From contig NC_091228.1 in NCBI RefSeq assembly GCF_040958095.1, positions 7,790,936 to 7,854,935 of the forward strand: a DNA stretch of 64,000 nt, read 5' to 3'. The notes under the pieces are model-generated. The model was given only the letters and a program-made list of their open reading frames with translations, was not told where the DNA came from and did no database searches. Of the stretch, positions 47,907 through 58,621 are shown piece by piece. This DNA comes from Procambarus clarkii. Its lineage: Eukaryota; Arthropoda; Malacostraca; Decapoda; Cambaridae. The position numbers and the translations under genes are program-made. How positions within the stretch are numbered: position 1 is the first letter of the stretch; every line of letters begins with the position of its first letter.

Positions 47907-47985
47907 GACTAAACCACACATTAGAAAGTAAAGGGACGACGACGTTTCGGTCTGTCCTGGACCATTCTAAACTCGATTGTTGAAG
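47907..47985. mobile_element. Hairpin element, single-arm decayed copy
   Basis: GTTGACTAAACCACACATTA, GACGACGACGTTTCGGTCTG and CCTGGACCATTC. Only one arm and no constant end are recognisable; no target duplication seen. Confidence 0.7.
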
Positions 47986-48187
47986 ATACATCTGTATATA
48001 TGATGGTAGGTTGAGCTTTAACTCCTGGGTCCAGCCTTTCAGACGCCGGTCATTTGTTACAATGATTCTAGTTCCTCCTCTTGCTGATTATACATACTAT
48101 AAAACTATATATAGTCAGCATCAATTACAATGATTTTTAGTTCATTCCACTTGCTCATTGCTCTTTATGTGAATGTGTTTGTGTGTG

Positions 48188-48765
48188 AACTTGCTTAGTT
48201 ATACTTCCCAAGTTTTGCTAGCAGGGGTTGATCTTTGGCTCTTGGGTACAGCCTCTCAACCAACTTGCTCCTTCATACAGTACTTCGCATTTTTGTGTGT
48301 AAATACCCAACGGTCAAAAACCATGATGTATTATACATTACTGCATCTCGCAAAATTGTCGGGCTGTCACGTGGATCATTCGTGGGCTCTCGGCTTTGAT
48401 TAGAGTGGACAATTTAGTGCATCATTTTCGTGATGTTGTGACAACTGGAGGAGACTTAACAGTCAGTCAACCGGTGTAGAGATTCCTAAGCCTATTGGGC
48501 TCTATCATATCTTGACTTGAAACTGTGAATGGTGTCAGCCTTCACCACATCACTGCCTAATGCATTCAATTCGTCAACTACTCGGACACTGAAAAAAATA
48601 TCTATATATTAATTATTGGGCCCATTTGGGTACTGAATTTCTACTTGTGTCGCCTTGTTCAGGAATCACCCGTGCATAACACCTTAGCTTTATCTACACT
48701 GTCAGCTCCTATGAAAATTTTGTAGGTTGTAATCATGTCTCTACTAACTCCTTTGTCTCCCAGTG
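48188..48765 (-). pseudogene. Decayed LINE-A 3' part, interrupted
   Basis: 48188-48261 matches the LINE-A 3' UTR (diverged). 48462-48765 continues with CTAAGCCTATTGGGCTCTATC and GTAGGTTGTAATCATGTCTC. The 200 nt between are not LINE-like. The adjacent (GT)-rich stretch (48165-48187) fits the family's AC tail. Confidence 0.75.
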
Positions 48766-48879
48766 TGTATTTGCGTTCATGTGTATGCTTTTGCGCACCA
48801 AGGAGAAGTGTTCCTTTGATCTCCATACATCACCTATACTCATACAGAGTAGGGAGATAAGGTAGTCAAACTTCACTAC

Positions 48880-49180
48880 CACTGAGAGTGGTAGATAAAG
48901 ACAGGCTATTTACCCCAAGGGGCACACGCACTAGGGGACACAGGTGGAAACAGAGTACCCAAATGAGCCACAGAGACGTTAGAAAAAATATTTTCAGTGT
49001 GAGTAGTAGACAAATGGAATGCATTAGAAAGTGATGTGGTGGAGGCTGACTCCATACACAGCTTCAAGTGTAAATATGATAGAGCCCAGTAGGCTCAGGA
49101 ACCTGTACATTAGTTGATTGACAGTTGAGAGACAGGACCAAAGAGCCAGAGCTCAACCCCCGCAAGCACAATTAGGCAAG
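48880..49180 (+). pseudogene. Decayed LINE-A 3' end, plus strand
   Basis: GGGACACAGGTGGAAACAGA (RGHRWKQ), ATGAGCCACAGAGACGTTAG (MSHRDVR), GGAGGCTGACTCCATACACA (EADSIHS) and 3' UTR GAGCTCAACCCCCGCAAGCA. It lies in inverted orientation to 48188-48765, about 115 nt apart. Confidence 0.85.
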
Positions 49181-49929
49181 ATAGCGACCTATGAGTGCTA
49201 CCTATTCCGCCATTCTTGACCAGCTACTCAAATATCGCTGAATGCGTCACCTGTATCCTTTAATAAGTAATTACATAATTATTATATTCCCGATGTATCG
49301 GAACCGATAATGAAGGGGGAGAAGAGAGGTAGAGGAGAAGATAGGGATTAAAACACCTGTATCAGGTGATACCTAAACACCTGTGTGTGTGTGGAAAAAA
49401 AAGGGTGTAACCAATGACTCTTGAACACCTGTCGACCGATACACATATTCAGTGAAGTTATTGGGGCTGTTGCGCTGCTCCGACACCTTTTGTATATGCT
49501 AGTGTTATCAAGTGGGAGTGTATATGGTAATATATATATAACATATGCGTCTGTTATCATTAAGATTACCGCTGCATCCCGAATGAGCATCACCGTATAT
49601 ATATAATATACATAAATATATATATGATATGTGGCTGAAACTCACATGTAAATTAATATCGCCCAACGCCGACGGAAATCTCTTGGATTACAATGCTATA
49701 TAATTACCTAGTTTTAATGCTTCATAATATTTTTAGATCACTCGGCTAGTTTCTTAGAGCATATATGGCTTTTGTAATGCTATTGATTTTCTACTCAGTG
49801 TGAGTATGGGGTGCACATTGAGTGTGTGAGTTGGAGCCACGCAATTTACTATCAGTCACAGTATGAGTATTGGGTGCAAGATGAGCTTCCACTTAGAGAA
49901 TGAGTTCGTGGTGTATAATAAATTACCAC
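49181..49929. other. AT-rich DNA, no gene recognised
   Basis: 49520-49630 is TATATA-rich. No feature supported. Confidence 0.5.
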
Positions 49930-50222
49930 TCACTGAATGAGAATGAAATGTTTAATACACTACCGTTCATAGGATGAGAATGGAATGTTTAATACACTAC
50001 CGTTCATAGGATGAGAATGGAATGTTTAATACACTACCGTTCATAGGATGAGAATGGAATGTTTAATACACTACCGTTCATAGGATGAGAATGGAATGTT
50101 TAATACACTACCGTTCATAGGATGAGAATGGAATGTTTAATACACTACCGTTCATAGGATGAGAATGGAATGTTTAATACACTACCGTTCATAGGATGAG
50201 AATGGAATGTTTAATACACTGC
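49930..50222. repeat. 37-bp minisatellite, about eight units
   Basis: Highly uniform units ATAGGATGAGAATGGAATGT plus TTAATACACTACCGTTC. High identity suggests recent expansion. Confidence 0.95.
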
Positions 50223-50224
50223 CA

Positions 50225-50351
50225 CTCACAGGCTTCGAGTCTCTCCTCATATAGTCCGCTCCACTTATTTTACGACTCTGAAACAGAACAAGTTTCTTCT
50301 GTCCTCTCAGTGGCTCATCTTAGTTTCCAGTTTCCAGTTATGTCCTCTCGT
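50225..50351 (-). pseudogene. Decayed LINE C-terminal fragment
   Basis: Minus strand resembles RGHNWKLETKMSH and EDRRNLFCFRVVK, corresponding to RGHRWKLSTQMSH and RKNFFSVRVVSK. Confidence 0.65.
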
Positions 50352-50445
50352 TCCACCTGGGCTGAACGGTAGAGCTACGGACTCGTTTCATGCAGGTCTG
50401 CGTTCAATTCCCGACTGTCCAAGTGAATGAGCACCTTTCCTTCCC
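50352..50445 (+). mobile_element. SINE-2 head inserted in a LINE remnant
   Basis: CACCTGGGCTGAACGGTAGA, CATGCAGGTCTGCGTTCAAT and CCGACTGTCCAAGTG. LINE-derived sequence lies on both sides. Confidence 0.75.
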
Positions 50446-50454
50446 TACTGTACA

Positions 50455-50755
50455 TAAGGTCGTCTTGCTCCAACTCCTGTCTTCATAACCTTGCATTTAT
50501 CTGGGTTAAAGTCTATAGCAGAAGTTTCTGAGATCCTTTCTCAAGATTTTTAGGTCGTCTTTAAATGGTTGGCCGTCCTTATCAGTTCTGATTAGCCTCA
50601 TTGGCTTAGCATTGTCAGCAAACTTGGATATGAATGAGCTTACTCTCTCTGTTAGATCATTTTGCGTACATTAGGAACAGGATGAGGCCCCAGTACCGAC
50701 CCTTGAGATACTCCACTCGCTACCTCTCTCCACTTTGCTACGTTCCCAATGCACC
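50455..50755 (-). pseudogene. Decayed LINE reverse transcriptase middle part
   Basis: Minus strand reads GVSQGSVLGPHP near 50715, IDFNPDKCKVMKTGVGA near 50520-50465, matching [12 protein letters not shown] and LKFNPSKCKVMKLGSGN of LINE-A. The FADD motif is destroyed. Confidence 0.75.
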
Positions 50756-50869
50756 ACACTGAAGTTCAGATGCTGAACTGATCACTGAACGGATAACATA
50801 CACACACATACACTGAATGTGTGTATATGTGTGCGTGTGTCGGTGTATGTGCGTGTGTGTGTTTGCGTG

Positions 50870-50879
50870 TTCGTGCGTT

Positions 50880-50920
<41 letters not shown>
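50870..50920. repeat. (GT)n followed by (GA)n
   Basis: Interrupted GT array from about 50815, then 12 GA units. Confidence 0.9.
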
Positions 50921-50939
50921 ATGCATGCGTATACACATC

Positions 50940-51011
50940 TAGTTGTACTCACCTCAACCTGTGTTTGCCGAGGTTGAGCTTCGGCTCTTTGGTTCCGCCT
51001 CTCAACCGAGG
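50940..51011 (-). mobile_element. LINE-A 3' UTR fragment
   Basis: Minus strand: CGGTTGAGAGGCGGAACCAA, GAGCCGAAGCTCAACCTCGG and GAGTACAAC terminus. Confidence 0.75.
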
Positions 51012-51179
51012 CGTGTGTATGTGTGTGGGTGGATGCATGTGTGTGCTTATATATATGTGTGTGAGTTCATATGTGCATGATAAAGCACAACCAAATGCAA
51101 GAGAGCTCACAGAGACGGGGAACGAATGAGAGCCGCAGCCAAGCAGGAATCTTGGAATGGAACAAACATTCCACACATA

Positions 51180-52380
51180 TTCCAGGATTCCAGTTGAGAG
51201 AAAATCGAGAAAGCTGAGATAAATCAGATGTTTCTTAATGCTTTTCCCCCTCTCGTATCTTGATCAGAAAGACTCTGCCCATTGTTATTCCACTTACAGC
51301 TAATTTGCATTCGGTTTCCTATGTCTATAAAGTACCCACGAAGGCCATTTATGTCTTAAGCACATTAGCCTAGAACTCCCGAGAGAGAGAGAGAGAGAGA
51401 GAGACGGTGGGGGTTGGACAGGGTGAAAAGGACAGAGAAAGAGTTGATTAAAAAGTTACAATGCTTATGCTCTATAAACATTAACACTGCATAACAAAAG
51501 TGACAGATTCAATTGCATGCATTTTTTCTCAATACCAAAATTTGCAAATGATTTTTTGAAGGATCTTCTTACAGCGTTCTGAAGTAGGTGGGAGAGTACA
51601 GCCGTCCCTTGTAACGTGTATGTGCCTATTATAAATGAAAATCAAGATGACCCATATAACTTTCTCAGAGTCATATCAATTGTGGTTTTACTTTTAACTG
51701 TTTGACCTCGTGGAACGAATTCCTGATGCACCGAAGCTTCCGTGTTAGCCTGCACTACGCACCGCAGAAACGAACACTCGGAGAGTGCTCTAATACAGAT
51801 CAATCGTTCGAGTAATGTAATGTAAACAGAGCAGTAATGGAAAGTAAAGCAACATTTTATCAACTGTTGTGAGCTCTTGACGAAAATAATGTTGATGATG
51901 AATGTTTATAGGTAGGTATATTATACATATATATAAATAAATTTATTGATCGCTAAATTGAACAATATTCAGAGGGAATAGTTTGTAAATAAATTGAAGA
52001 GCTTGCTGACATATTGAGGACTAAATAGATAGAGAGTATATATTTAGTTTAAAGAATTGACAAATAGATGATAGAAATATAGATAAAGATATCAAGATAT
52101 ATATTGGTGGTTATGTAAATTCGTGTGTGTGTGTGTAACTGCACATATATGTATGTGGATTCATATGAAAAATTTATGTACAAAAGCATGCAGGTCAAAT
52201 TCCAACAAACATATAAACATTGTTCACAAACTAGATCTTGTGACAATACAATACGTGTTATCTTAACCCCATGCTATCTTAGTGCATTGGTATTGTGCAT
52301 GTTCAGTTTCTTATTCTCTGAATGTCCCTAAATGTCTAAACTTGGGGTGTTTTTCAATCTTTAAGAGTGGATCGAGGATC
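51180..52380. other. AT-rich DNA, no gene recognised
   Basis: 51379-51403 is a short GA array; 51890-52110 is TATA-rich. Short frames have no recognisable motif. Confidence 0.5.
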
Positions 52381-52384
52381 AAAG

Positions 52385-52665
52385 GCTGAAGGCAATAGTC
52401 TGACTTTGTGTGATCTGACTTGGGTACACCAGTGGCCTAACCGGACTTGATCTGACCTTAGCTGACTTTGATACTCCAGTGGACAGGTCTGACCTGACCT
52501 GACTTCAGCTGACTTTGATACACTAGTTCTCTGACCTGTTTAGGAATTCCAGTGGACTGACTTGACTTGACCTTACCTGACCTGAGGAGACCTGTGAACA
52601 CAATTGTCCTGACCTCAGCTTACTTAGGAACACAAGTCGACTGACCTGACCTGACCGTGCGAAAG
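52385..52665. repeat. Degenerate CTGACCTGA-type repeat
   Basis: Loose repeats such as TCTGACCTGACCTGACTTCA and GCTGACTTTGATAC over about 280 nt. Confidence 0.7.
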
Positions 52666-53039
52666 TGACGTATTATCCCGTTTTCTGTTTTGGCTCCTCT
52701 GGTAGGTTAGGAGAGACTACTTTAAACTGACAGTTTATTTTTTGACGTTGAGGAAACTTTATAAGGACAGGCTGTACAGTCACTCACATCTCCCACCTAC
52801 AGTTAGCAAATTGGGTGCTCAGTCTTTGTTGCTCTTTCATCGTGAGTTAACATGCTCTAATGCCTCCTGTTCCACCTGGTAAGGTGTTTCTTATGCCCTC
52901 GTGAAGCCTTTCTATACAAATAATTGCATTGGTTTCAAATGATTACTTAAAACTCAATGATAATCTTGCTTCGGTGGGGTCAGCTCAAGCTGGTCGTCAT
53001 TAATTGATGTTGGTCATCAGAAGAAGTCAGTCGTTATTA

Positions 53040-53228
53040 GCGTAATCGGGTCGTCATGAGCTTAAATGAGTCTTCATTAGCTGAAGAGGGTCGTCCTCAA
53101 TTGAAGCGGGTCGTCATTAGCTGAAGAGGATCGTCCTCAGCTGAAGCGGGTCGTCCTCAGCTGAAGAAGGGTCGTCCTCAACTGAAGAAGGGTCGTCCTC
53201 AGCTGAAGCGGGTCGTCATCAACTGAAG
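53040..53228. repeat. 20-bp minisatellite
   Basis: About nine units of AGCTGAAGCGGGTCGTCCTC with CATT/CCTC variants; a GG insertion occurs near 53168. Confidence 0.9.
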
Positions 53229-53229
53229 C

Positions 53230-53400
53230 GGGATGGCTTTCTCTGGTCGGGTCTCCGGCCATTAGCATTTCCATAAAAATGTAATAGAAATGCACCATTG
53301 AATCCAAATGGGACCATGCATGAGGAAATCTCCATTTGCAATATAAAATTCCTCCGAATGGCCAATTGCACATCATCTCATAATGTTGCAAAATACACCT
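53230..53400. other. Unique block with TAAT/ATGCA/ATTTGCA motifs
   Basis: GCCATTAGCATTTCCATAAA, CCATGCATGAGG, CCATTTGCAATATAAAATTC and GGCCAATTGCACATC lie close together. Composition differs from the surrounding repeats; it could be a conserved regulatory block. Inference only. Confidence 0.25.
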
Positions 53401-54145
53401 GTTATCTCGGTACCATTATTCCGGTTCGATACCCCGATAACTCTTGGAATATATCTTAGAATATAACCTTAGCATATTAAGCTACGTGTCTTTGGAATAA
53501 ATTGTTGCCTAGTGTAAATATGTAGAACTTGTCATACCCAAATGTGTATGTCAATCATTGCATGACGTTGATGTATTGTCATAGACATGTCATAAGTTGA
53601 TGTATTTGCATCAAATTGATGTATTGTTAGTGACATAGATTAATGTATATGTATATTCATTGAAATATCCAAAGGTACATGCTTGGTCATTGCCACAACC
53701 TAATGTGTATGTAGTCAGTGTGTATGTGGCCAACACCACATAATACTGAACGTATATTAGCATCAACATAGAATGATGACGTCACAGCATAGTGAATCAT
53801 GTTAAGCAACATTCTGTGTGAATTTTTACTGGATGGGTGATTGTCTGGGAAGAGCCTAAGCTGATGAGAAAGAAATGAAGCAGGCCGAGGGACTGGTATG
53901 TTTCTGGAGGCTGATATATTTCTGGGGTATGTTTCCGGGGTCTGGTATGTTAATCCACCGTCTAAGTTTAAGTTCCACTGATCACATATCTGCTTATTCA
54001 TCTAAAATTGCGTTCACGGTCAAGCTTAAGTCCCTAAGTCCCGCATTCCAGGCCATTGATAGAGCAAGAACTGGGTAATGTGATGTTATAGTGGCCAGGA
54101 TACGGCTGGGATATAGACGTATCTGACAGCTCTCTCCAAACCTAG
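53401..54145. other. AT-rich DNA, no gene recognised
   Basis: 53560-53720 has loose TTGATGTATTGTCAT repeats. No gene. Confidence 0.5.
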
Positions 54146-54149
54146 CTGT

Positions 54150-54515
54150 CGTATACACCATGTGTCAACTTGGTGAAAGTGTCGAATACACCATGTGTCG
54201 ACATTGTGAAAGTGTCGAATACACCATGTGTCAACTTGGTGAAAGTATTGAATACACCATGTGTCAACTTGGTGAAAGTATTGAATACACCATGTGTCAA
54301 CTTGGTGAAAGTATCGAATACACCATGTGTCAATATTGTGAAAGTGTCGTATACACCATGTGTCAACATTGTGAAAGTGTCGAATACAACATGTGTCAAC
54401 TTGGTGAAAGTGTTGAACACAATGTGTCAGCTTGGTGAAAGTGTCGAATACACAATGTGTCAACTTGGTGAAAGTGTCGAATATCCCATTTATCAACTTT
54501 GTGAAAGTTGAACAC
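54150..54515. repeat. 33-bp minisatellite, about 11 units
   Basis: Unit AATACACCATGTGTCAACTT plus GGTGAAAGTGTCG. Unrelated in sequence to the other 33-bp array. Open frames on both strands are explained by unit length. Confidence 0.95.
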
Positions 54516-54519
54516 AATG

Positions 54520-55065
54520 TTGAAAACATTCCTAGAGCACTATTAATGTAGGAATGACGTAACTCGATGTATTTATGTATGAACGTTTCGTTAGCATTTT
54601 TAAAGCATGCAATCCCATTTTGTGGTAGATTGTTCAATAAATCACTGAACGGTATGGTTAACAAAACTCTAACCCAGTCCTTGGAGGACAGAAGGAAATA
54701 TATATAAAGTGGTTAGCACTGTAAATGTGTGGCCAAGTCTGTGGTTGAAACAAATGAAAATATATATCACAAATTATATGACAAGTCAAGCCTGGCCTTG
54801 GGCCGGGCTTGGGGGAGTAAAAGAACTCCCAAAACCCCATCCAGCAGGTATTAGAAAGGGCCATCGATCTGGCAAGGAATAGCTTCGTGTTCTTCAACAG
54901 CTTTCTTACGGAAACTGGCGATTAAGAGGAAATTATTCCTCTCTGTGTGTCTACCAGGCTTTATTGAAACAGTTTCACTCCTCTTGTTCTACATACTTTC
55001 ATTATAAATATCGCTTCATGGTACATTTCATGGAATTCCTCTTTGTGTGTGTCTCTGGGGACTTC
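54520..55065. other. Intergenic DNA, no gene recognised
   Basis: No supported repeat or coding feature. Confidence 0.5.
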
Positions 55066-55077
55066 GTCATAGGTGTG

Positions 55078-55192
55078 TACTTAGTTGTGCTTGCGGGGGT
55101 TAAGCTCTGGCTCATTGGTCCCGCCTCTCAACCGTCAATCAACTGATATACAGATTCCTGAGCCGACTGGGTTCTATCATATCTACATATCT
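55078..55192 (-). mobile_element. LINE-A 3' UTR fragment
   Basis: TGTGCTTGCGGGGGTTAAGC and TCTCAACCGTCAATCAACTG. Ends near the last codons; a GTGTGTAC border is on the left. Confidence 0.85.
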
Positions 55193-55206
55193 CTATCATG
55201 TGTGTG

Positions 55207-55498
55207 TACTCACCAAGTTGTACTAACCTAGTTGTGTTTGCGGTGGTTGAGCTCTGGCTCTTTGGTCCCGCCTCTCAACTGTCAATCAACTGATATATAG
55301 ATTTCTGAGCCTATTGGGCTCCATCATATCTAAATTTGAAACTGTGTATGGAGTCAGCCTCCACCACAACACTACTAAATGTATTCCATTTGTTAACTAC
55401 CCTGACACTGAAAAAAAAATTTCTAACGTCTCTGTGGCTCATTTGGGTACTAAGTTTCCACCTGTGTCCCCTTGTTCGTGTTCCACCCGCGCTAAAGA
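55207..55498 (-). mobile_element. LINE-A 3' end fragment
   Basis: Two terminal units (ACTCACCAAGTTGT, ACTAACCTAGTTGT), 3' UTR and about 60 codons of the C-terminus. GT repeats at 55199-55206 and 55500-55520 bracket the copy. Confidence 0.9.
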
Positions 55499-55645
55499 GT
55501 ATGTGTGTGTGTGTGTGTATACGTGCTTTGTGTGTTTGAGAGTGTGTGTATGCTCATGCCTGCGTATGTGTATTTACGCTTTAATGAAAAATGTACCAAC
55601 AAACAACTTTGCTTATTTTTTTTTTTTGCGATTACTTTGTAATAG

Positions 55646-55965
55646 CGTTGCTGGCTCCTCCAGCCCTCCTTCAAGGAATTTATAGCGTACTCACCAAGAT
55701 GCTAAAACCTTTATATCGGACGAATAAAAGGCTCCGTTTGAGACCACTTTCAACACGCTTCGTTTTCCAGTTAACGGTCTTTGATAAACAATCCAAGCCT
55801 TTTGATCTAGACTTTTTCTTAAAGTCTGCTTTCCCATTTGGCTGCTATTATGGATTAAATGTTGAGGACTCTGCTCTTATTGATAGAGCTCTTGTATCAG
55901 TCATAGAGGGCCAGCTCTTCACGACTCTCAACTCTAGTTTTACGGCGTATTTAGAGCGTATTTAA
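55646..55965 (+). other. Candidate protein-coding exon or gene fragment, unrecognised
   Basis: A T-rich tract (55614-55628) and ATTACTTTGTAATAG (ends 55645) resemble an acceptor. The frame then runs to a stop at 55963-55965. It reads SVLTKMLKPLYRTNKRLRLR ... FVFQLTVFDKQSKPFDLDFF, then FPFGCYYGLNVEDSALIDRA. Unlike other frames here it is not low-complexity. There is no recognised family, and it could belong to an unknown mobile element. No poly(A) signal was identified nearby. Confidence 0.35.
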
Positions 55966-56046
55966 GTGTTCTTCGGACGACCTCTGTCACCACTTCCAGT
56001 TTCTCGTATCACACTTGATGCTTATTGGAAGTCACAGCGACGTCTG

Positions 56047-56047
56047 T

Positions 56048-56128
<81 letters not shown>
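56047..56128. repeat. (AT)n microsatellite
   Basis: About 40 uninterrupted TA units. Confidence 0.95.
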
Positions 56129-56134
<6 letters not shown>

Positions 56135-56189
56135 CATTGTAAATATTTATATCATTTAGATCAAATGATCACCCAGGATCATTTAGAAC

Positions 56190-56255
56190 TCTAAATGATC
56201 CTGGGGCGTCTTGGGTTCGAGTCCCGGTCGGGTCATTTAGAGAGTTTTGTGATGT
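56190..56255 (+). mobile_element. Possible tRNA-like SINE remnant
   Basis: CTTGGGTTCGAGTCCCGGTC resembles a B box and tRNA T-arm; no clear A box. GATCATTTAGA occurs three times around it. Confidence 0.35.
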
Positions 56256-56499
56256 CTGGCACACACACTAAGCCTTTGTCATATGCACACAAATTGTGTG
56301 TGTGTGTGTGTGTTGAGTGTGTATCTGTGATATCAAACGCATAGCTCTGAATTTAAATGTCTTATTTTGTTGTGGTCATGTTTGTGGAAATGTGTATACG
56401 GATTTGGCTTTCGCTTATCTCGTTTTTGTCCTGAGGTGCATACGTATGTATGTATTTGTGGTTTTTGTACATGTGTGTGTGTGTTTTTGTGAGTGTGTG

Positions 56500-56502
56500 T
56501 AC

Positions 56503-56540
<38 letters not shown>
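56500..56540. repeat. (CT)n microsatellite
   Basis: About 18 CT units after a GT-rich stretch. Confidence 0.95.
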
Positions 56541-56542
<2 letters not shown>

Positions 56543-56794
56543 AATCACGAATATAACACCACTCCATATAAGTCTCTTCTTGTCCCCACTCGGTTTCATC
56601 AGCAATCCACAGTTCTTTGATTCCTTCATGCATCTTCTATCATCTGTCATCATTGCTTTTCCCTCTTTCTCCTCGTCGCTTTTCAATTCCTCATTTTACT
56701 AACTCCCGCACCCTCTCTCCTCTGTGAAATTATAAGTTTTTTTAAATGATAACTGTATATATAAAATTGTAAAAGATTAAAAATGACTTTGGTT

Positions 56795-56905
56795 TAAGGA
56801 TGACATAGAATTAAAGATGACTTAGAATTAAGGATGACTTAGGGATGACTTAGGATTAAGGATGACTTAGGATTAAGGATGACTTAGGGATGACTTAGGA
56901 TTAAG
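56795..56905. repeat. GGATGACTTA repeat
   Basis: About seven irregular copies of TTAAGGATGACTTAGGA. Confidence 0.85.
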
Positions 56906-57240
56906 GAGCAGGAAAACACTTTGCCAGAATGCTCTTTGATGCTCTTCGCCAGAATTAAGAACAGAGTCAGAAGATATTTACAAAAATCTGATACAAATAG
57001 ACTGCCACCATTGAGTAATTTAGAATGTGGCTTCAAAGATATTAATGTCCTATTTAGGGAAACATATAGTGGTGCTGTTTATTAGTTTGGTAGAGTAAGT
57101 TCAGCTTATAATTAGGGATATTAGCGAAGCTGTTTATGCTGCCTTTTGGGAAGATGAATACAGTTTATTATTTCATTAGATTTGTCTCACCCCCTTTCGC
57201 TTATTCTTCCCGTTATTCTTCTGTTTTGTAACGGTAATTA

Positions 57241-57360
57241 CTCTCTGCTTGCAGGCGATGAGTCACAATAACGTGGCTGAAGTATGTTGACCAGACCACA
57301 CACACTAGAAGGTGAAGGGACGACGACGTTTCGGTCCGTCCTGGACCATTCTCTCTGCTT
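57241..57360 (-). mobile_element. Hairpin element, single-arm 100-bp copy with perfect 10-bp target duplication
   Basis: Exactly 100 bp (57251-57350) between two identical CTCTCTGCTT copies (57241-57250, 57351-57360). It has the constant end (GCAGGCGATGAGTCAC) and one complete arm to CCTGGACCATT, but no second arm. Shows that one arm is enough to be inserted as a unit. Confidence 0.9.
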
Positions 57361-57591
57361 CAATATTCTTCTCAAATATTCTGTGTTTCCTTTCTTTCCT
57401 TGACATTTCTTACCTCTTGTTTCTTTCTCTCTGTTCTTCCTCCATTTGTTATCTTCCATTTCTACGTCATCCCCTCTTTCACCTGCTTCTTCTTTTTCTC
57501 CTCATCTTATCCTTCCAAATAATCTTCCTGCTTTCTTCCTCTTCAAACAATCTTTCTATCCCACTTTCTCCTCTTCCTCTCTCTCCTTCAG

Positions 57592-57738
57592 GTCACAGAG
57601 AGGGGCTGCCTGGCCAGCCCCTCTCTCAGGAGCAAGCAGACAGCTTCTCCTCGACTCAAAATGCCGACCCATTCAAAAAGCCCAGATCCCAACGCGGCAT
57701 CTTTTTCACACACTTTAACATAGAAAGTGTGGCCATGA
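57592..57738 (+). other. Candidate exon after a pyrimidine tract (unproven)
   Basis: A C/T-rich tract from about 57370 ends in CTCTCCTTCAG at 57591. The next bases are open in a frame reading HREGLPGQPLSQEQADSFSS ... KKPRSQRGIFFTHFNIESVA. Possible weak donors: GTGTGG near 57728. A G-rich tract (57783-57830) follows. No family recognised. Right border uncertain. Confidence 0.3.
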
Positions 57739-57954
57739 ATGTTTATCAAGTGACGCGGATCCACAGGCATTACTGCAGCCTCTGGGAGGGGGGAGTCGAA
57801 GGAAGGGGGTTATAACAGGGGGCAGAAATGACCGTAGGAGTAAAGAAATGACCGATCTGTTACTCAAATGACCGCCAGCAAGCGAACCGACTTTGTATTT
57901 ATGGTCCTTTAAATGGGAAATGAGGGGAGAGCCGGGCGGCCAAGAGACAAGGAA

Positions 57955-58245
57955 CGAGGGAACGGGTCGACCAGGAAACGGGTCGACCAGGGAACGGGGT
58001 GACAAGGACACGGAGTGATGAGCGAACGAGTCGGCCAAGGAACGGTGCAATCAGGGAACTGGTCGACGAAGTGTTCGGACGATCAGGTAACTGGTCGATG
58101 AAATGTTCGGACGATCAGGTAACTGGTCGACGAAGTGTTCGGACGATCAGGTAACTAGTCGACGAAGTGTCCGGACGATCAGGGAACCGGTCGACGAAGT
58201 GTCCAGACGATCAGGGAACAGGCCCACTGAAGAACGGTCGACCCA
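57955..58245. repeat. 31-bp minisatellite with decayed units
   Basis: Units with GGTCGACGAAGTGTTCGGAC and GATCAGGTAACT; upstream simpler GGGAACGGGTCGACCAG repeats. Confidence 0.9.
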
Positions 58246-58405
58246 CAGAACCCAAAGAACGTATAATTACTTTACTCGTCAATGTCATCAATATTATTGC
58301 AAAAAATGTGCAGAATGCTTCCGTCCTCACACTTCCGGCGCATCAATTAGTCACTGATTCCTCTCAATATCCAGTGACAAGATCTGTTTTCATTTTTACG
58401 TCAGC

Positions 58406-58621
58406 GTTGATGTATATGCAGGCGATGAGTCACAACAACGTGGCTGAAGTATGTTGACCAGACCACACACTAGAAGGTGAAGGGACGACGACGTTTCGGT
58501 CCGTCCTGGACCATTCTCAAGTCGATTGTGAGAATGAGTCTCTCACGTCTTGTGAGAATGTGATTGTGAGTCACAATCGACTTGAGAATTGTCCAGGACG
58601 GACCGAAACGTTGATGTGTAT
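58406..58621 (-). mobile_element. Hairpin element copy 5 with 12-bp target duplication
   Basis: Element 58418-58609. Flanks GTTGATGTATAT (58406-58417) and GTTGATGTGTAT (58610-58621) match at 11 of 12 positions. The second arm stops at GGACCGAAAC, so the variable end is truncated. The loop is about 60 nt with its own GAGAATG and TCACAATC repeats. Confidence 0.85.

Noticed and set aside
54086-54664. 192-codon minus-strand repeat protein
   Set aside because: Explained by the 33-bp minisatellite; frames on the other strand are equally open.
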